From positions 62,001 to 126,000 of the forward strand of contig NZ_JBJKOP010000036.1 of NCBI RefSeq assembly GCF_046707225.1: a DNA stretch of 64,000 bases, given 5' to 3'. The notes beneath the pieces are model-generated. The model was not told where the DNA came from. It ran no database searches and saw only the letters and a program-made list of their open reading frames with translations. The DNA comes from Caproicibacter sp046707225. Its GTDB lineage: Bacteria > Bacillota > Clostridia > Oscillospirales > Acutalibacteraceae. Shown piece by piece: positions 59,761-64,000 of the stretch (position 1 is its first letter; each line of letters begins with the position of its first letter). Position numbers and translations under genes: made by a program.

Positions 59761-60536
59761 AACTGGAGCTTTTATCCGTCGCGTGCGGGTACGGCGGAAA
59801 GAACGTCCTAAGCGGAATTTCGTTCAGCGTTTCCTCCGGCGAAATTCTCTGCATTCTGGGACCGAACGGCGTGGGAAAAACCACGCTGTTCAAATCAGTG
59901 CTCGGATTTCTGAACCTGAGGGGCGGGGAAATCCGGGCCGATGGGGAGAATGTGAGCGGCTGGTCGCGAAGAAGGTTTGCACGTTCCGTCGGTTACGTTC
60001 CTCAGGCGCACAACACCCCCTTTCCGTTCACGGTTTTCGATGTGGTCCTGATGGGCCGCACCGCCTATTTCGGCACGTTTTCCACGCCGGACGAACAGGA
60101 TCGTAAGATCGTTGAACGGGTACTTGAAGCGCTGGAGATTGATTGTTTGAGAGACCGCCGGTTTACGGAGCTCAGCGGCGGCGAACGGCAGATGGTTCTC
60201 ATTGCCCGGGCGCTGGCGCAAAAACCGAAAATTCTTGTAATGGACGAACCAACCAGCAATCTTGATTTCGGGAATCAGATTCGCGTTCTGAGGCGGATTA
60301 AGAAGCTGTCGCAGAGCGGCCTGGGAGTCGTGATGACGTCCCATTTTCCCGATCATGCGTTTCTGTGTTCCTCCCGCGTGGCCCTGCTGCGGCGGGGTGG
60401 GTTGCAGATCGGCGCGCCGGATACAATCGTTACGGAAAAAAATTTACAGGATATTTATGGGGTTTCCGTGAAAATTGCTGAAGTTTCCATCGGAAACGGC
60501 ATTGGTGTCAAGACCTGCGTCCCCCTGATTAACTGA
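59757..60536 (+). CDS. FecE/BtuD-family ABC transporter ATPase
   Basis: A 259-aa ATPase with Walker A (GPNGVGKTTLFKSVL), Q-loop (VPQAHNTPFPF), signature LSGGERQ, Walker B (ILVMDEPTSNLDFG) and H-loop (TSHFPDHAF). The start at 59757 overlaps the permease stop (ATGA); the open frame extends far upstream inside the permease gene and is not used. With the two preceding genes it makes a full metal-chelate importer. Confidence 0.93.
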   Translation: MKLELLSVACGYGGKNVLSGISFSVSSGEILCILGPNGVGKTTLFKSVLGFLNLRGGEIRADGENVSGWSRRRFARSVGYVPQAHNTPFPFTVFDVVLMGRTAYFGTFSTPDEQDRKIVERVLEALEIDCLRDRRFTELSGGERQMVLIARALAQKPKILVMDEPTSNLDFGNQIRVLRRIKKLSQSGLGVVMTSHFPDHAFLCSSRVALLRRGGLQIGAPDTIVTEKNLQDIYGVSVKIAEVSIGNGIGVKTCVPLIN

Positions 60537-60566
60537 AAAAGCGTGAAGAACAAGGAGATGAAGAAG

Positions 60567-61205
60567 ATGAATCATGCGGAAGATTTTGACTGCATCGCGG
60601 AAAATATCTTTTTTCCGATCTATGAGGTGATTGCAAAGGACATCCTCGCTTATTCCAAAATCGCCTCCGGAAGGATTCTTGACCTGGGCTGCGGGGGCGG
60701 GCATCTGGGGCTTTCCGTATTAAAACAGGAAAAAGGGCTTTCAGCTGTTTTACTGGATCGGAACCCGGACGCGGCGGCGATCGCGGAACATCGGGCGGCG
60801 CAGTGGGGCCTCAGACAGCGCGCAACGCCGATCGTTGCCGACGTTTCACGGATTCCGCTTCCTGACGGCAGCGTCGACCTCGCCGTGAGCCGCGGTTCTT
60901 TCGGTTTCTGGCCGGATGAGGGCCTCGCCTTTTCTGAAATTCTGCGGGTTTTGAGCCCGGGCGGCAAAGCCTATATCGGCGGCGGATTCGGGAACCTGGA
61001 CCTGAAGCAGAAAATCGTGGAAAAGATGAAGACGGTTCACCCCGACTGGCCGGAGTGCGTTCACCGGAAGACCAACGGATTTACCGCAGAGGATTACGGC
61101 AAAATTTTAAGCGGGCTCGGCGCGGAATTTGAGTTCATTGACAATGAGGAGAAGGGCTTCTGGATTTTGCTGCAGAAGCCACGCAGAATGGAGGCCGTGT
61201 CATGA
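60567..61205 (+). CDS. Class I SAM-dependent methyltransferase
   Basis: A ~213-aa methyltransferase with motif I ILDLGCGGGHLGLSV, motif II zone LLDRNPDAAAIAEHR and motif IV ADVSRIPLPDGSVDLAVSRGSF. It belongs to the Methyltransf_11 type. I use the ATG at 60567, nine bases after AAGGAG; ATG at 60558 and GTG at 60543 are alternatives. Its substrate is unknown. Its place between an importer ATPase and a metallo-GTPase suggests it acts on a chelator or cofactor. Confidence 0.88.
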   Translation: MNHAEDFDCIAENIFFPIYEVIAKDILAYSKIASGRILDLGCGGGHLGLSVLKQEKGLSAVLLDRNPDAAAIAEHRAAQWGLRQRATPIVADVSRIPLPDGSVDLAVSRGSFGFWPDEGLAFSEILRVLSPGGKAYIGGGFGNLDLKQKIVEKMKTVHPDWPECVHRKTNGFTAEDYGKILSGLGAEFEFIDNEEKGFWILLQKPRRMEAVS

Positions 61206-61882
61206 AGCTGATTACAGTTTCGGGCCCGCCGTCCTCCGGGAAAACCTCCGCCGTTCTTCAGGCGGTTCGGTGTTTCTCACGCAGTGTCAGATTCGGCGTC
61301 GTTAAATTCGACTGCCTTTCCACCTGCGACGACGGGATTTATCAAAAATCGGGGATTCCGGTACGGGTCGGCATCTCCGGAAATCTGTGTCCCGATCACT
61401 ATTACATTACAAATATCAGCGAGGCGGTTCAGTGGGGACTTGAAAATCGTTTCGATTATCTGATTTCCGAAAGCGCGGGGCTGTGCAACCGTTGTTCCCC
61501 CCATATCCGGGACGTCCTCGCCGTCTGTGTAATCGACAATCTTTCCGGAATCAACACACCCCAGAAGATCGGACCCATGCTTCGAAACGCGGACCTCGTG
61601 GTTGTCACAAAGGGCGATATCGTTTCGCAGGCGGAACGGGAGGTGTTTTCCTTCCACATCCGGAAAACAAATCCCAGAGCAACCGTTGTTTCCATCAACG
61701 GCCTTACGGGGCAGGGGGCGCTGATTCTGAGCAAGTGGTTTGAGCAGGCGAAAGACATCGACAGCCTGGAGCACATGCGTCTTCGCTTTACCATGCCGGC
61801 GGCCGTATGCTCCTACTGCCTCGGACAGACGCTGATCGGGAAGGAATTTCAGATGGGATTTACACGAAAAATGGAGTTTTGA
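61202..61882 (+). CDS. HypB/UreG-like SIMIBI GTPase
   Basis: A 226-aa P-loop GTPase with Walker A GPPSSGKTSAV at the N-terminus. The internal stretch GISGNLCPDHYYITN aligns with the GxxTGxCPH metal-site motif of UreG and HypB, where Cys and His bind nickel. Walker B lies at YLISESAG, and a G4-type VVTKGD follows. Extra Cys pairs occur in LCNRCSPH and VCSYCLG. Related GTPases deliver Ni2+ to hydrogenase or urease. None of their target enzymes is in this window. Confidence 0.85.
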   Translation: MKLITVSGPPSSGKTSAVLQAVRCFSRSVRFGVVKFDCLSTCDDGIYQKSGIPVRVGISGNLCPDHYYITNISEAVQWGLENRFDYLISESAGLCNRCSPHIRDVLAVCVIDNLSGINTPQKIGPMLRNADLVVVTKGDIVSQAEREVFSFHIRKTNPRATVVSINGLTGQGALILSKWFEQAKDIDSLEHMRLRFTMPAAVCSYCLGQTLIGKEFQMGFTRKMEF

Positions 61883-61891
61883 GGGATCGAT

Positions 61892-62950
61892 ATGGAACAC
61901 AGTCAGATTTTAGAAATGGTTCATACGCAGAAGCTGGGGCGGCTTTTCGAGCTTTGCCCAGCGATTCAGTTTTTTTTCAGCGGGATTCGCCTGGAGCGGC
62001 TGGACACGGAGGAGACTCTGGAGGAAGCGCTTCAGGGAATCGCCGACGAATATCTGGAGGATTTTGGCCTGACGCGCGGAGAAATTTCGGACTCCCTCGT
62101 TCGCCTGATGGAAAAGGACCGGGAGGAAGAGTCCGGGGGCCGGGTCGCCGTCAGGGAACTGACCGTCCTTCCCGGACTTGATAAATCCGGAAAAGCGGAG
62201 CAGTCGGGCTTTACGGTGCGCCGTGGCGAAATTGTCGCCGTCGTCGGGCCGACCGGTTCCGGGAAAAGCCGCCTTCTGGGAGACATCGAATGCCTTGCCC
62301 AGAGCGACACGCCGACGGAAAGGAGCATTCTGATCAACGGTGAAATTCCGGACGACGCCTGTCGCTTTGCGCTTGGCGGACGCCTAATTTCACAGCTTTC
62401 GCAGAACATGAATTTTGTCATCGACCTGTCGATCCGCGACTTTTTAACCATGCATGCGCAAAGCCGCATGGTCAAACAGGCGGACGACAGAATCGAGGAG
62501 GTCTTTCTTTGCGCAAACCGGCTGTCCGGGGAACCGTTCCAAATGGATTCCGGCGTCACGCAGTTGAGCGGGGGCCAGTCCCGGGCGCTGATGATCGCCG
62601 ACGCCGCAATCCTCAGCAATTCCCCGATCGTGCTGATCGACGAGATTGAGAACGCGGGAATCGACCGGGAACAGGCCGTCAGGCTTCTTGCCGAGCAAGA
62701 AAAAATTGTGTTTCTTTCAACGCACGATCCGCTTTTGGCCCTTTCGGCCGACCGCAGGGTGGTCATCCGAAACGGGGGCGTTTACCGGGTGCTGGAAACG
62801 TCCCGGCAGGAAAGAAGCAACCTTGCGGTGATCGAACGGGAGGACCGGAAGCTGATGGAGCTTCGCCGGTCCATCCGCCTTGGCGGCCGGCTGGATTTCG
62901 ACATGGAAGCTTTTTTTCACGGGATTCAGGGTTCGGCGCAAAGAACTTGA
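61892..62950 (+). CDS. Soluble ABC-type ATPase with N-terminal DUF1858-like domain
   Basis: A 352-aa ATPase without membrane segments. Residues 1-~72 are a helical domain (LGRLFELCPAIQFFF and IADEYLEDFGLTRGEI) that loosely resembles DUF1858. The rest is an ABC cassette: Walker A GPTGSGKSRLLGDI, signature LSGGQSRALM, Walker B IVLIDEIENAG and H-loop FLSTHDPLLAL. No permease pairs with it, since FecE has its own ATPase, so it may be a non-transport ATPase that loads or moves a cofactor. Confidence 0.85.
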   Translation: MEHSQILEMVHTQKLGRLFELCPAIQFFFSGIRLERLDTEETLEEALQGIADEYLEDFGLTRGEISDSLVRLMEKDREEESGGRVAVRELTVLPGLDKSGKAEQSGFTVRRGEIVAVVGPTGSGKSRLLGDIECLAQSDTPTERSILINGEIPDDACRFALGGRLISQLSQNMNFVIDLSIRDFLTMHAQSRMVKQADDRIEEVFLCANRLSGEPFQMDSGVTQLSGGQSRALMIADAAILSNSPIVLIDEIENAGIDREQAVRLLAEQEKIVFLSTHDPLLALSADRRVVIRNGGVYRVLETSRQERSNLAVIEREDRKLMELRRSIRLGGRLDFDMEAFFHGIQGSAQRT

Positions 62951-62971
62951 AATAAAAAGGAGGATACGAGT

Positions 62972-63991
62972 ATGAGTCAAATGGTCAAAACCGGCGAGGC
63001 CTGCTCCAGCATCATCGCGGACAGCGGACTGGACTTTATCGGTCAGGTTCTGTGCCCGATGAAAGCCAATTTTAAACAGGGCTACGACGAAGTGGCGGAA
63101 CGGTATAAGAAGGAAACAGGATGTGCTTTTTACAGCTATGTTCCAACCGTCTGCGGGAGCAAGGGAGACCGGAACGAAGCGACGGCCGGAGATATCCTGA
63201 AGTACCTGACCATTGACGATCTTCCGGGTATGATCGCCTCGTTCGGACTGGGGGATTACTTTTCCTCACAGTTCCGCGAGCGTTTTCTGAAACAGGGTTA
63301 TTTTGAGTCCATCAAAAGGAACGGTTTGAGCTCGGCCTTTGAAGAAGCGGGAATTGACGACCCATCCGGCGAGTTTTACATTTATTCCGGGTATCCCGCC
63401 GTATTTCTGGTGGACCGGAAAAAGCTCGGCGATCTACCGGTTCCCCGCAAATGGGAGGATCTGCTCAGCCCCGTTTACCGCGATAACATCACCATCGGGG
63501 GAGCACATGGCATGGTTTCCCAAACACTTCTGCTTTACCTGTACAAGATGTTTGGGGATGAAGGGCTCAAAATGCTGGAACCGAATGTCCGTCAGGCGAT
63601 GCACCCCTCGGAAATGGCGAAACTTGCGGGCACATCTGCCAAAGCGGGCACCGCCGTCTACGTCATTATGCTGTTTTTTGGAAAAGCCTGCGGCAAGACA
63701 GACCGCACGGAGCTTGTCTGGCCGCAGGACGGCGCAATTTTCGATCCCGCTTTTATTTTGGTCAAAAAAGGCATGACGGAGAAGTATCAGGTGCTGATCG
63801 ATTATATCACCGGTGAACGGTACGGGAAGATTTCCGCCGCAAACAGTTTTCCGGTGACGACTCCTCTGGTAAGAAATCCCCTGCCTGAAGGAGCAAAGCT
63901 GCAATGGCTGGGGTGGGATTTTATTAACTCCCACTGTATGGAAGAGGTTGTTGGCCATGTGACGGAACCGTTTCAAAAGTTTTTAATTTAA
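62972..63991 (+). CDS. ABC-type solute-binding-like protein lacking a signal peptide
   Basis: A 339-aa protein with a periplasmic-binding fold of the iron/spermidine-like type (SGYPAVFLVDRKKLGDLPVP and WEDLLSPVYRDNITIGG, then ILVKKGMTEKYQVLIDYITG). The N-terminus (MSQMVKTGEACSSIIADSG) is not a signal peptide and the conserved LCPMKANFKQGYDEV zone carries a Cys, so it is probably cytosolic. It could hold a ligand inside the cell. It is the last gene of the operon in view, with AAAGGAGG before its ATG. Confidence 0.85.
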   Translation: MSQMVKTGEACSSIIADSGLDFIGQVLCPMKANFKQGYDEVAERYKKETGCAFYSYVPTVCGSKGDRNEATAGDILKYLTIDDLPGMIASFGLGDYFSSQFRERFLKQGYFESIKRNGLSSAFEEAGIDDPSGEFYIYSGYPAVFLVDRKKLGDLPVPRKWEDLLSPVYRDNITIGGAHGMVSQTLLLYLYKMFGDEGLKMLEPNVRQAMHPSEMAKLAGTSAKAGTAVYVIMLFFGKACGKTDRTELVWPQDGAIFDPAFILVKKGMTEKYQVLIDYITGERYGKISAANSFPVTTPLVRNPLPEGAKLQWLGWDFINSHCMEEVVGHVTEPFQKFLI

Positions 63992-64000
63992 GCAGAGGTG

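Noticed and set aside
1..64000. CRISPR arrays, tRNA or rRNA genes
   Set aside because: No regularly spaced repeats, no tRNA cloverleaf and no rRNA-like stretch seen by eye; a dedicated scan was not possible.

Overview
The window looks like chromosomal DNA of a low-to-moderate-GC Gram-positive anaerobe of the Clostridia, most likely an Oscillospiraceae-like organism. The grounds are strong AGGAGG-type ribosome sites, several TTG/GTG starts, a T-box-controlled trp operon with fused trpGD, a Firmicutes-type LCP/CpsC/CpsD polysaccharide system, a galactitol-type PTS, and remnants of a clostridial integrative element. The genus is an inference; no rRNA or tRNA gene is present to test it.

Layout. 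1-6724 (+): the end of a dipeptide/oligopeptide ABC importer (partial permease, second permease, two ATPases), then a tyrosine-phosphatase-like protein, an enolase-superfamily dipeptide epimerase and a transglutaminase-like protein. This fits uptake and breakdown of murein or other peptides. 6708-22425 (-): a 14-gene exopolysaccharide/cell-wall glycan cluster running from a chain-length regulator and tyrosine kinase, through LCP ligase, priming transferase, glycosyltransferases, radical SAM protein, polymerase, pyruvyltransferase fusion and flippase, to an F420-dehydrogenase-beta-like protein and a PIG-L deacetylase. 22611-29511 (+): promoter, tryptophan T-box and trpE-trpGD-trpC-trpF-trpB-trpA, closed by a strong terminator.

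29685-31814: a two-gene chromate-transporter pair with a divergent LysR regulator. 31990-33900: a scar of decayed genes (ROK fragment, recombinase C-terminus joined to a DUF3847 fragment, a sigma-like gene, a frameshifted sigma-like gene). 34339-36414: carboxylesterase plus TetR regulator with a clear tandem operator. 36932-38976: MFS exporter with a double palindromic operator, and a stand-alone ChrB-like protein. 39197-41782: oleate hydratase with a divergent TetR regulator and paired 24-bp dyads between them. 42018-43506: radical SAM protein and a Nudix hydrolase.

43713-55686: a sugar/polyol locus. It holds a class II aldolase, a HAD phosphatase, a split transketolase, a divergent zinc dehydrogenase, a SorC-type regulator, and a complete dedicated PTS (HPr, IIA, IIB, IIC, EI) with a second aldolase and a 2-hydroxyacid dehydrogenase. 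A polyol or ketose would be phosphorylated on entry, oxidised, and cleaved or transketolated.

56200-63991: the most unusual region. A helix-turn-helix/periplasmic-binding-like regulator is divergent from a seven-gene operon: lipoprotein metallophore-type binding protein, FecCD permease, FecE ATPase, SAM methyltransferase, HypB/UreG-like GTPase, a soluble ABC ATPase with no permease, and a leaderless ABC-type binding protein. The operon has a good promoter and a strong intrinsic terminator in its leader. I infer a metal or metallocofactor uptake and insertion system whose substrate cannot be read from sequence.
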